Translations under genes and position numbers: made by a program | Shown here: positions 9,454 to 16,738 of the stretch, one piece after another | How the letters are laid out: each line of letters opens with the position of its first letter | Numbering within the stretch: the first letter of the stretch is position 1 | DNA from: Lamprocystis purpurea DSM 4197 | GTDB lineage: Bacteria > Pseudomonadota > Gammaproteobacteria > Chromatiales > Chromatiaceae | Reading direction: 5' to 3' | NCBI RefSeq assembly: GCF_000379525.1 | Contig: NZ_KB902490.1 | Coordinates: 1-59,555, forward strand | DNA: 59,555 bases | The notes under the pieces: generated by a model | What the model was told of the DNA's origin: nothing | Seen by the model: the letters and a program-made list of their open reading frames with translations, nothing else | Databases searched by the model: none

Positions 9454-10971
9454 ATGCCATCGCTGTTGTCTCGCACGGTCTGGTCCTGGCTGCTGTCGGC
9501 AGCGCTTTTCCCGGTGCTGGCCGCGGCGGCCTGCGACCCCGGTCAGCGTCTCACGCTGCTCCACTTCAACGACTACCACGGTCAACTGGAGCCCTATGCC
9601 GACCCGCGGGACCACACTGAACGCGGCGGCATCGCCCGCCTCGCCGCCGTTGTCGCACAGATCCGCGGTGAGGACCCGCGCCCCGTCCTGCTGCTGTTCG
9701 GCGGCGACTTTCTGCAAGGCACCCTGACCTCCAGCCTGTTTCAGGGGATACCGGACCTGACCCTGTTCGGACGCATGGGAGTCGACGCCGCGGTCATGGG
9801 GAATCACGAACTGGACTACGGACAAGACACCTTTCGGCGTCTGGCCGGTCTGGCCCGGTTTCCGATCCTGACCGCGAATGTCGCGTCTCACCCGGACCCC
9901 CTGCCGGTGCGGCCTCAGGTGATCCTGGAACCGGCCGACGGACTCAAGGTCGGCGTCCTGGGCCTCACCAGCCCGGAACTGGCAACGGCCACGCACCCGC
10001 GCAACATGGACGGGATCAGTGTGGAGGAGCCGGTCACCGTCGCGCGGCGCCTGGTACCCGGATTACGGGAGCAGGCGGATCTGGTGGTGGTGCTGTCGCA
10101 CATGGGGATCACCGATGACCGCCGCCTGGCACAGTCCGTCCCCGGCATCGACCTGATCGTCGGCGGTCACAACCACAACCTCTATGCCGAACCGGTCATG
10201 GAAGCCGGAGTGGCCATCGTTCAGGCCGGCGAACGCGGCGGCTGGCTGGGGCGCCTGGACCTGGAGTGCCGCGACGGCACGCTGTCACGCACCGGCTACA
10301 CCCTGATCCCGATCGACGCATCGAGTCCGGCCGACCCCGAGATCGCGGCAGAGGTGCAGCGCATCGCCGCGTCGGCCAACCAGGAGATGGATCAGGAAGT
10401 CGGCACCAGCGCCCGCGAACTCAGCGCCTGGCGTGAACTGATCCGGCGCGAAGAGGCGCCCTTCGGCGACTTCCTCGCCGACCAGGCGCGGGAAATCACC
10501 CTGGCCGACGTCGCCCTATTCAACGCCGGGGGATTTCGCTCCAGCATCCCGGCGGGTCGCGTCACGCTCAAGGCCATCTACCAGGCCTTTCCGTTTCGCA
10601 ACGAACTGGTGGTGGGCGACATCACCGGCGCCCAGTTGCTCGCTGCATTGCAACGCAGCGCCGCCCTGGACCCGGCGGACAATCACGGCGCCTTCCTGCA
10701 AGTCTCCGGCCTGCACTATGTGATCGCCGGTGATCAACTCGAATCCGCCACCCTGGGCGACGCACCCATCGACCCGACCCGCCGTTACCGGGTGGTGACC
10801 TCCGATTTTCTGGCCGCCGGCGGTGACGGTTACGCCATGCTCATGGCGATGGAGAACCAGGTCATGACCGGCCGCCTGATCTCCGACATGGTCATCGAGG
10901 CCTTCCGCGGCGGCGCACCGGTGGATCCGCGCACCGACGGACGCATTGTGCGGCGCGCGGCGCGACCTTGA
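9454..10971 (+). CDS. Periplasmic 5'-nucleotidase / UshA-type metallophosphoesterase
   Basis: The 505-residue protein has a Sec signal peptide (about 1-25, cleavage near AAA-ACDP) and the two-domain 5'-nucleotidase architecture. The metallophosphoesterase domain shows LLHFNDYHGQ, GGDFLQGT, MGNHELDYG and VGGHNHN metal-binding motifs. A C-terminal nucleotidase domain follows from about residue 320 (LFNAGGFRSSIPAG, TSDFLAAGGDGY). It probably hydrolyses extracellular nucleotides or UDP-sugars to salvage phosphate and nucleosides. SoxB shares this fold, but no Sox context is present. A GGAG sits six bases before the ATG. Confidence 0.87.
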   Translation: MPSLLSRTVWSWLLSAALFPVLAAAACDPGQRLTLLHFNDYHGQLEPYADPRDHTERGGIARLAAVVAQIRGEDPRPVLLLFGGDFLQGTLTSSLFQGIPDLTLFGRMGVDAAVMGNHELDYGQDTFRRLAGLARFPILTANVASHPDPLPVRPQVILEPADGLKVGVLGLTSPELATATHPRNMDGISVEEPVTVARRLVPGLREQADLVVVLSHMGITDDRRLAQSVPGIDLIVGGHNHNLYAEPVMEAGVAIVQAGERGGWLGRLDLECRDGTLSRTGYTLIPIDASSPADPEIAAEVQRIAASANQEMDQEVGTSARELSAWRELIRREEAPFGDFLADQAREITLADVALFNAGGFRSSIPAGRVTLKAIYQAFPFRNELVVGDITGAQLLAALQRSAALDPADNHGAFLQVSGLHYVIAGDQLESATLGDAPIDPTRRYRVVTSDFLAAGGDGYAMLMAMENQVMTGRLISDMVIEAFRGGAPVDPRTDGRIVRRAARP

Positions 10972-11050
10972 TCATCGTGCCGACCGGCCATGAGGGAACT
11001 TGAACTGTCCCAGTCGTTGAGCAGCGCGCGCGGGAGAGCACGGTTTTCTC

Positions 11051-11079
11051 TTGACAAACACATTGCAAACGCGGATAAA
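11051..11079 (+). promoter_or_regulatory. Sigma-70-type promoter of the RiPP cluster
   Basis: A perfect -35 hexamer TTGACA (11051-11056) is separated by 17 bases from GATAAA (11074-11079), a 4-of-6 match to the -10 consensus. It is oriented toward the precursor gene. It implies a 5' untranslated leader of roughly 110 nt before ATG 11197. It is the clearest vegetative promoter in the window. Confidence 0.65.
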
Positions 11080-11196
11080 TTCCGGTAGGAGCCTTGCCCT
11101 GCCAAGTGTATGAAGGGTCATTGGGAGGTGATTCCACGCGATAGCCTAAGTTTTGCCCGATCAAACTTCCGATTCGTGATTTCCGGGAGAAATGCC

Positions 11197-11349
11197 ATGA
11201 ACGCAAACACTGAGCAAACCACCAACACCACCGCCGAAGCAAAGCTGCCTTACGAACCGCCCACGGCGACTTTGGTCACCCGTGAGCAGGAGGATCGGCT
11301 GTTGGGGCCGGGTAATTTCCCCGGTAACGGAGTCCCCTGCGGCTGCTGA
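11197..11349 (+). CDS. Putative RiPP precursor peptide (50 residues)
   Basis: The small gene directly precedes a PqqD-like protein and a radical SAM/SPASM enzyme. The leader-like N-terminus (1-36) is polar and contains KLPYEPPTATLV (16-27). Its Y19-x2-P22 pattern resembles the leader motif read by PqqD-type recognition domains in several RiPP classes. The C-terminal 14 residues (37-50), GPGNFPGNGVPCGC, are rich in Gly, Pro and Asn, have two Cys and end at CGC, and form the likely core. A GGGAGA ribosome site precedes ATG 11197. The frame is open back to 11110, but that segment is probably leader RNA. The modification cannot be predicted from sequence. I do not recognise a named family. Confidence 0.72.
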   Translation: MNANTEQTTNTTAEAKLPYEPPTATLVTREQEDRLLGPGNFPGNGVPCGC

Positions 11350-11374
11350 GTCCACTGCCGCTTCACGTCGACCT

Positions 11375-11650
11375 GTGCAATACTTTAAGCGCTCCAATGA
11401 CTTCATCATGCGGAACGTCGGCGGCGAAAGCTTGCTTGTGCCGCTTGGCACGCGCGTCGTTGCTGTGAATGGCGTGATCGTCCTGAATGGCACGGCGCGC
11501 TGCGTGTGGGAACTCCTGGCGCAAGAACGCTCCTTGGACGAACTCGCCGCCGCCGTGGCGGAGCGCTTTACGGTGGATGTTGAGCACGCCCGTATCGATG
11601 TGCAACGGTTCCTCGACGAGATCGGCCGGATGCGCGCCCTGCAACCATGA
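11375..11650 (+). CDS. PqqD-like RiPP recognition element protein
   Basis: The 91-residue protein matches the PqqD family, with YFKRSNDFIMRNVGGESLLV, the GVIVLNGTARCVWELL helix and a C-terminal helix ending in RFLDEIGRM. Stand-alone PqqD proteins bind the leader of a precursor peptide and hand it to a radical SAM enzyme. The GTG at 11375 is chosen because it gives the family's N-terminus; ATG 11408 would cut off its first strand. It lies 25 bp after the precursor stop and overlaps the radical SAM gene by ATGA (11647-11650). Confidence 0.85.
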   Translation: MQYFKRSNDFIMRNVGGESLLVPLGTRVVAVNGVIVLNGTARCVWELLAQERSLDELAAAVAERFTVDVEHARIDVQRFLDEIGRMRALQP

Positions 11651-12708
11651 CCGTGCTCCCGACCGACTATGGCGCACTGCTTCGGGAGTTGCAACGGCGC
11701 GCCGCCTCGATGCGCCAGCCGGTGAGCGGCGTGTTTGAATTGACGGAACGCTGCAATCTGTCTTGTCGCATGTGTTATGTCCGCCATGACGCCCGTGATA
11801 CGGCGCAACGCTCAAAGGAGTTGTCCAGCGCGCAGTGGCTTACGCTTGCACAGGACGCCGTGGACAATGGCATGGTCTTTCTGCTGCTGACCGGCGGCGA
11901 AGTTTTTTTGCGTCCCGATTTCTTCGAGATTTACATACCGCTTACGCGGTTGGGTCTCATTCTCACGATTTACACCAACGGCACCCTCATCACCGACGGC
12001 ATTGCGCAACGCTTGGCGGAAGCCGCCCCGAGCCTCACTGAAATCACGCTCTATGGCAGCACTGCTGCCGCCTACGAAGCGGTCACGGGTTGTCCGGGCA
12101 GTTACGCGCGCGCCTGCGCTGGAATTGAAGCGCTCCTCAAGCAGGGCATTCCGTTCGGACTCAAGACCACGATCACGCGGCAAAATGTCGGTGAATTGGA
12201 AGCGATGCGGCAGATGGCGCGCCAGTGGGGCGTGCCGTTTTCAGGGGCTTGGCTGCTCTCGCGGCGGCGCGATGGCCATTCTTCCGATGTTGAATACTGC
12301 CGTCTGTCCGCGCAGGATTGCGTCAACCTCGAAGCCACCGACCAGGTCTCGGCCGACGAGTGGCTCGAAACCGCATTCCGCGAATCATCCGTCAAGAGTG
12401 ATGCCAATTTCTACTGCCAAGCCGGCAAGACCGCATTTGTCATTCATTCTTCCGGCGCGATGAGCCCCTGCCTGACGTTGTCTCAACCCGCGGCCCGTCC
12501 GCTCGCCAGCGGTTTTCGCACGGCCTGGGAAGGCGTGCAGCGCTTTGTCGACGAGGCACCGCCACCGGACTCCGCCTGCCTTGCCTGCGACGCGCGACGC
12601 TATTGCCCGCGCTGCCCGGCGTGGTCGTCGATGGAAACCGGCACATTGACCGACGCGGTGCCCTATCTATGTGAGATCGCCCGTCTGCGCAAAGCGCGTT
12701 ACGAGTGA
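11647..12708 (+). CDS. Radical SAM/SPASM peptide maturase
   Basis: The 353-residue enzyme carries the AdoMet-cluster motif CNLSCRMC (residues 36-43). It also has the TGGEVFLRPDF segment typical of this class. Its C-terminus is a textbook SPASM domain for auxiliary Fe-S clusters: C-x12-G-x4-C (CQAG...SPC, about 258-276), then C-x2-C-x5-C-x2-C (CLACDARRYCPRC) and a final C in YLCEIARL. Together with the adjacent PqqD-like protein and Cys-tailed peptide, this indicates radical modification of a ribosomal peptide (thioether, C-C link or epimerisation are possible). It is translationally coupled to the PqqD gene. No protease or exporter is adjacent. Confidence 0.88.
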   Translation: MTVLPTDYGALLRELQRRAASMRQPVSGVFELTERCNLSCRMCYVRHDARDTAQRSKELSSAQWLTLAQDAVDNGMVFLLLTGGEVFLRPDFFEIYIPLTRLGLILTIYTNGTLITDGIAQRLAEAAPSLTEITLYGSTAAAYEAVTGCPGSYARACAGIEALLKQGIPFGLKTTITRQNVGELEAMRQMARQWGVPFSGAWLLSRRRDGHSSDVEYCRLSAQDCVNLEATDQVSADEWLETAFRESSVKSDANFYCQAGKTAFVIHSSGAMSPCLTLSQPAARPLASGFRTAWEGVQRFVDEAPPPDSACLACDARRYCPRCPAWSSMETGTLTDAVPYLCEIARLRKARYE

Positions 12709-12741
12709 AAACACGTGGTGGTGCCCTGACCGCCAGGCCGG

Positions 12742-13236
12742 TCAATCCGGCACTCGCGGGATCCGGCGCATGTGCACCGCCGCCAACCACTCGGACAAAT
12801 ATCCAAGCGCGGCACCCAGATTCCGCTCGGCACCCGGCGACAACCCGGCGCCGAGGTCGAACGCATAACCGCGGATCGCCAGCAACCGGCAGTCCGGCAA
12901 CGGGCCGCCGATAACCTGGGCGTAGACCCGCAGCAGCGCGCCGGGCCTCATGGCATGGGTGGTGATGGTGAGCGCCGGCTCCTGGATCACGGGTCCGAAG
13001 GTGAATGGCTCCGCTCCACTGAGGGCGGCATCGACAAAGACCACGCGCTTGCGGCCATCCAGGTCCAGTACGTGCTCGATCTGAAGCTGGAAATCGGTCA
13101 GCAAATCGAACGCCTGATCTGGGACCGTGCGGGCTGCACGCATCGCGCTCAGGCGTTCGATCAGGGTGGGGCCGAGCGCATCGTCGCCGCGCGAGGGGTT
13201 ACCGCAGGCTATAATTAATGTATTCGGAACGGACAT
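12742..13236 (-). CDS. hoxW: [NiFe]-hydrogenase maturation endopeptidase (HoxW-like)
   Basis: The 164-residue protease cleaves the C-terminal extension of the hydrogenase large subunit after Ni insertion. Family signatures are LIIACGNPSRGDDALG near the N-terminus with the metal-binding Asp, FVDAAL in the middle, and TTHAMRPGALL with the second ligand. Its natural partner is HoxH in this window, which retains a 38-residue extension. ATG 13236 overlaps head-to-head with the ATG of the next gene (13235). The frame is open upstream to 13410, but that part is antisense to the HTH gene. It is convergent with the RiPP cluster. Confidence 0.87.
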   Translation of the reverse strand: MSVPNTLIIACGNPSRGDDALGPTLIERLSAMRAARTVPDQAFDLLTDFQLQIEHVLDLDGRKRVVFVDAALSGAEPFTFGPVIQEPALTITTHAMRPGALLRVYAQVIGGPLPDCRLLAIRGYAFDLGAGLSPGAERNLGAALGYLSEWLAAVHMRRIPRVPD

Positions 13237-13597
13237 GGCGCAATCAATCTTGAGGACAGTGACCCTTGATGTTCGACCGCCCAGTGAGACAATGGCCGAG
13301 TTCTCCCAGGATTGGAAGACGGGTAAGGCATCGACCACAGACCGCATCTCATTCGCCTCTCCAGAACTGCTGCGGAAGGTGCTCACGGCCAAGCGATGGG
13401 AACTACTCAAGGTGCTCTGCGGCGCCCGCCCAGTGACAGTTCACGAGGCAGCGCGTCGCGTCGGGCGTGATGTCAAGGCAGTACACACCGATTTATCGGC
13501 TCTACTCTCCGCCGGCGTTCTTGTGCGCACCGCGGCAGGACAAGTCGAGTTTCCCTACGAGGCCGTCAAGGTCGAGTTCTTGTTGCAGGCAGTATGA
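13235..13597 (+). CDS. HVO_A0114-family HTH protein, antitoxin-like (TumA-type)
   Basis: The 120-residue protein has an N-terminal SILRTVTLDV strand, the block FASPELLRKVLTAKRWELLK and a winged helix (VHEAARRVGRDVKAVHTDL, ending VEFPYEAVKVEF). This matches the HVO_A0114 putative DNA-binding family. Such proteins are often the antitoxin paired with an upstream TumE-like toxin, but here the upstream DNA is hoxW antisense, so no toxin is present. The gene appears orphaned at an island edge. ATG 13235 fits the family N-terminus; ATG 13292 is a shorter alternative. Confidence 0.7.
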   Translation: MAQSILRTVTLDVRPPSETMAEFSQDWKTGKASTTDRISFASPELLRKVLTAKRWELLKVLCGARPVTVHEAARRVGRDVKAVHTDLSALLSAGVLVRTAAGQVEFPYEAVKVEFLLQAV

Positions 13598-13757
13598 AGC
13601 CCTTGAGCTCCCGCCTTAGGCGGCTTCGCTCTCGCCTGCAATCAATGCGGGAGACGCCCCTATTATCTCACGCCTGCCGTGATCGGCAGACCGACCACCA
13701 TCGGGTCTCCGCCCTGCCCGACACCCTCAGCAACTGAGTCGAGGTCCATCAGGACGT
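13598..13757. other. Non-coding stretch after the HTH gene
   Basis: There is no gene here. An inverted repeat CTCCCGC...GCGGGAG lies at about 13608-13652 and could end transcription of the HTH gene, although no T-run follows it. Confidence 0.35.
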
Positions 13758-14018
13758 GTCTACGGCCTGCTATTCAAGACCGCGTGGGCGAGTTTGTCCT
13801 GGCAGCCTGATCCACCGCTTCCTGCTGCATTTGCTGCCCAAGGATTCATACGGGTGTACCGCTTCGGCTTCCTGGCCTACTGCTGCCGGGTGCGCTGTCT
13901 GGAGCTAATCCGCACGGCATTCGCCGCCCCTTGGCAGGAACCTGCCGAAGCACCTGCAGCAACCGCACCCTTTGACGACTATCATGTCCCAAATGCCGCG
14001 CCGGCCGGCTGTCTGTGA
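13758..14018 (+). pseudogene. Remnant of IS91-type (Y2) transposase C-terminus
   Basis: Translation gives VYGLLFKTAWASL and, after a frame change, HRFLLHLLPK, then back to the first frame for IRVYRFGFLAYCCRVRCLEL. The order RFLLHLLPKGF..R.FGFLA..CR...L matches the C-terminal part of IS91-family transposases. Pieces lie in two frames, so it is a decayed fragment. It marks past mobile-element activity between hoxW and hoxH. No terminal ends of the element were recognised. Confidence 0.6.
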
Positions 14019-14466
14019 CCATGAATCTGGCCCCGCAGCGGCGTGGCCAGGGAGTCGTGACTGCGCTGGTTCCCATCGCGACACCAAGGCTCTCTCGCCA
14101 CCCTGGACCGGCCCGCCCGCGGCCTTGACAGGCCTGCGCTCGCGCTCGCCCGCACTTCGGAAAATGATCTACAATTGACACACAATCGCCTGATTGCCCG
14201 CCCTGCGGCCCCCCTCGGTTGCCAGGTTGGTACGCCTCACCGACGGCCTTCCCAGTGCTGACATGCCGCCCGGCACCGGCCGGCGACCCGGGCCTCGGAG
14301 ATACAATACTTCTCTACAGACGGCCGCGCCAGCCGGGGTACCGTGCCAGGATCGGATGAGTCAAACAACCGTTTATCCGTCGAGCGTGCCAGGCGCCGTG
14401 CCACGACCGGGGATCAGCGCGGCGCGCAGGATAGACGTTAGTCGTTAGGTCCACCAAGGAAAGCAT
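14019..14466. other. Intergenic DNA upstream of the accessory gene pair
   Basis: These 448 bases hold no recognisable gene. Base composition changes from GC-rich to clearly AT-richer at about 14440. A ribosome site AAGGA precedes the ATG at 14467. I see no clear attachment site. Confidence 0.4.
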
Positions 14467-15409
14467 ATGAAAAACCGAGGGGAATTTATCGTATTCCGTT
14501 ATTCGCTAGTCGAAGAAGCGCAACAAGCGTTAATCGTTGAGCCGCTTCCAGACCCGAAAGGCGAAGCAGTTACGTTTGCATTGCTTGGAGATCCTGAATT
14601 TTCCCGAAACAATGTCTCGTATGCATTTGTCGGGTTTTCCCGAGTTATTCCTACTCCGCTTTTTCGTTTCCAGGAGAATCGATATCTTGCCGGAAAAGTT
14701 GCAAAATTGCGCAAGGCCCAAGTACACGAGAAAATACCAGGGGATATTATTGAGCACGAAGCGGACGACTGGGTCCCGCTCGTAGCAATATTTGATCTAT
14801 TTGAACAGTATATTTTCGTGCAGCGCGAATTGGAAATTTGGGACAGAGACTCAAGTTGCTAACGCGATCCAAACCGGACTGCGAGAGCCTGTCCTAGCCA
14901 AATATAATCACAGATTGTTTGTGGAGCCTAAGACCCGGACTGAGGATTTTTGGTCGGTGGTCGAAACACATAACCGAATCTACAAGTTAGAGATTCGCCT
15001 TATCTCTCCTAATATACTGCGAACAAACGAAAAAGCACGAGAGGCGTTAGAGGAATTGAAAAGACTCTATGGCCAAGACGAAATCGCTCTGACGCTTGAG
15101 AACGAGTCAGGGAATTTGCGGATTCCTAAGATACCCATAGCTGATTACATTGACTATGCTGCAGAGGGAGAAGGTAAATGGACACTAATAACTGAAGGCG
15201 CTAAAGGAGGAAAGAAAAAGCACACGAGCGACAAAGCAGCAATCACATTAGACTTACCTATTCCGTCCGAAGACGAAATTCATAACGAAGGACAATTGGA
15301 ACTCGAAACGGGCATTCCCGCACCTGGACGAGGCGCAAGTGACGCACAACTCGTTGCAGAGTTGTTGGAAGAAGCTAACGCCCTAGAAAAGTCCCCGAGC
15401 CGTGGTTAG
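14467..15409 (+). pseudogene. DUF4747-like protein gene interrupted by a frameshift
   Basis: Two frames join into one protein of about 313 residues. The first (from 14467) reads through MKNRGEFIVFRYSLVEEA and FRFQENRYLAGKVAKLRK to YIFVQR, then drifts to a stop at 14862. The second resumes as WKFGTETQVANAIQTGL and runs to 15409. Removing one A in GAATTGG near 14828-14831 restores QRDWKFGT, so a single-base insertion explains the break. The protein resembles what I remember of DUF4747, without certainty. Sequence is markedly AT-richer than neighbours, suggesting recent acquisition. It is either a new pseudogene or an assembly indel. The end overlaps the next gene by 8 bp. Confidence 0.65.
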
Positions 15410-15896
15410 ATTCATACTTGTTTTCTGCCTAGCATTCAGTATTTCGCTATTTGGTGCGTTCTACGCAGGCAATGTCGCTAAGTCGGTATTCGAGGATTTG
15501 CTGTCTTCGTTTACAGTACTCGCGATGATTACCGGAACGGTCTCTTATGCTCTATATGCCTACGTCGACACGATAACTAAAGATGTCGCAGGTGACAAGA
15601 AAACATGTGCGCACGAAAGCTATCGCGCTGCTATCGACAAGCTATCCGATCTAAAACAAGAGATTATTGTAAATGCGTTTGCGGTCGTTGTATTATTGAT
15701 CATAGAGCAGCTTGCGCACAGCATTTCTTTAGCGTTTCCAACCAGCCCAGCGGAGCCTTTCAACTGGTACTGGGCGGCCCTTTTCTCCATAAGGATGGCT
15801 TGCTTTTCCAGCAGCGTCTTAATTGTCGTAATCCAGTTCCATGCGTTTATTGTCGCGAGCGATTACCGTCGCGTTATTAGCAGAAAAGGGCCGTAG
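15402..15896 (+). CDS. Four-helix membrane protein, unknown function
   Basis: The 164-residue protein starts at GTG 15402, overlapping the preceding gene. It has hydrophobic segments at about 3-24, 36-54, 87-105 and 122-150. The loop between helices 2 and 3 is charged and Lys-rich (KDVAGDKKTC...KLSDLKQE). I do not recognise a family. The overlap with the frameshifted gene and shared low GC imply a two-gene unit with a cytosolic protein and a membrane partner, an arrangement common among phage-defence modules. That role is inference only. Confidence 0.6.
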   Translation: MVRFILVFCLAFSISLFGAFYAGNVAKSVFEDLLSSFTVLAMITGTVSYALYAYVDTITKDVAGDKKTCAHESYRAAIDKLSDLKQEIIVNAFAVVVLLIIEQLAHSISLAFPTSPAEPFNWYWAALFSIRMACFSSSVLIVVIQFHAFIVASDYRRVISRKGP

Positions 15897-16008
15897 GCCG
15901 TAGGCCGCAGGATGGCCTGAGGAACGAACCCCAACATTTCAAGACTCAGATCTCATTGCGGAACGAATTCAAGAAAGCGCCCAACAATCTCGTGGAGAAT
16001 ATCAACCA

Positions 16009-16449
16009 ATGCGACTTTACTTGGACATGTGTTGTCTACAGCGACCAATGGACGACCAAACGCACCTTCGTATTCATATGGAATCTGAGGCCATTCTTGG
16101 CGTGTTGGCTTGGTGCGAAGCGGGAAAGGCAGACTTGCTGAATTCAGTCGCGTTGAGTTACGAAGTCGACCATAACCCGCACCCAGCAAGAAAAGCCTTT
16201 GTTCAAGAAGCCTTGCTGAATAGCAAGCAATTTATTCACACATCGGATTCAGTAAAACAACTGGCCCGCGGATACTGTGATCATGGAATTAAAGCATTAG
16301 ATGCTTTGCATCTGGCCTGTGCTGTGGAAGCACAAGCACATTATTTCTGTACATGCGATGATCGCTTGTATCGGCGGGCTAAACAGCTAGATAGCAAACA
16401 AACGCTGGTTGTCTTTCCGCTGGAACTTGTTGAGATGATTGAACCATGA
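16009..16449 (+). CDS. PIN-domain ribonuclease, VapC-like toxin
   Basis: The 146-residue protein has the PIN-fold acidic residues: Asp6 in RLYLDMCC, a Glu in MESEAIL (25/27), Asp98 in KALDALHLACA and Asp117/118 in CTCDDRLY. PIN toxins cleave RNA, often initiator tRNA or rRNA. Its stop overlaps the next small gene by ATGA (16446-16449), which suggests a toxin-first toxin-antitoxin operon. Codon use is AT-richer than the chromosomal genes around it. An upstream 113-bp gap holds a short CCGTAGG direct repeat near 15891. Confidence 0.8.
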   Translation: MRLYLDMCCLQRPMDDQTHLRIHMESEAILGVLAWCEAGKADLLNSVALSYEVDHNPHPARKAFVQEALLNSKQFIHTSDSVKQLARGYCDHGIKALDALHLACAVEAQAHYFCTCDDRLYRRAKQLDSKQTLVVFPLELVEMIEP

Positions 16450-16667
16450 GCGTACCTGCAAAGTCTTTAACTGATATTACCAATCAAGCCATTCATGTGC
16501 TTTCCAGAGAAATTGGTGCCGCTGATACCATGCGTTTTTTAAGTCAATTCTCTACAGGCAGTGGAAACTATACTGAGGAACGAGCCGCACTTTTTGACCA
16601 TTTGACATTGGACGAAGTTCTTGCCGAAATTAGGGAGAAACATGGCGACAAAAAGCAAGCCGGATAG
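16446..16667 (+). CDS. Probable antitoxin partner of the PIN protein
   Basis: This 73-residue, mostly helical protein begins MSVPAKSLTDITNQAIHVLS and ends LTLDEVLAEIREKHGDKK. It has no Cys or membrane segment. It is assigned as antitoxin only from its 4-bp overlap with the PIN gene and its size. I do not see a ribbon-helix-helix or AbrB domain, and it is not a classical VapB. Confidence 0.55.
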   Translation: MSVPAKSLTDITNQAIHVLSREIGAADTMRFLSQFSTGSGNYTEERAALFDHLTLDEVLAEIREKHGDKKQAG

Positions 16668-16738
16668 GACAGCTTGGAAAAGCGATATGCTGAAAGCGTC
16701 CGTGTCGGGACCGAGTGCAGTCAACCAAGGTTGACCTC

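Noticed and set aside
9454-10971. SoxB thiosulfohydrolase
   Set aside because: Shares the fold, but the Sec signal peptide, UshA-like motifs and lack of sox neighbours favour a 5'-nucleotidase.
11110-11196. N-terminal extension of the RiPP precursor from ATG 11110
   Set aside because: ATG 11197 has the better ribosome site and a leader of usual length; the upstream codons look like untranslated leader.
11197-12708. Lasso-peptide cluster
   Set aside because: The Y-x2-P leader motif is suggestive, but there is no lasso cyclase (asparagine synthetase-like) or B2 protease; a radical SAM enzyme is present instead.
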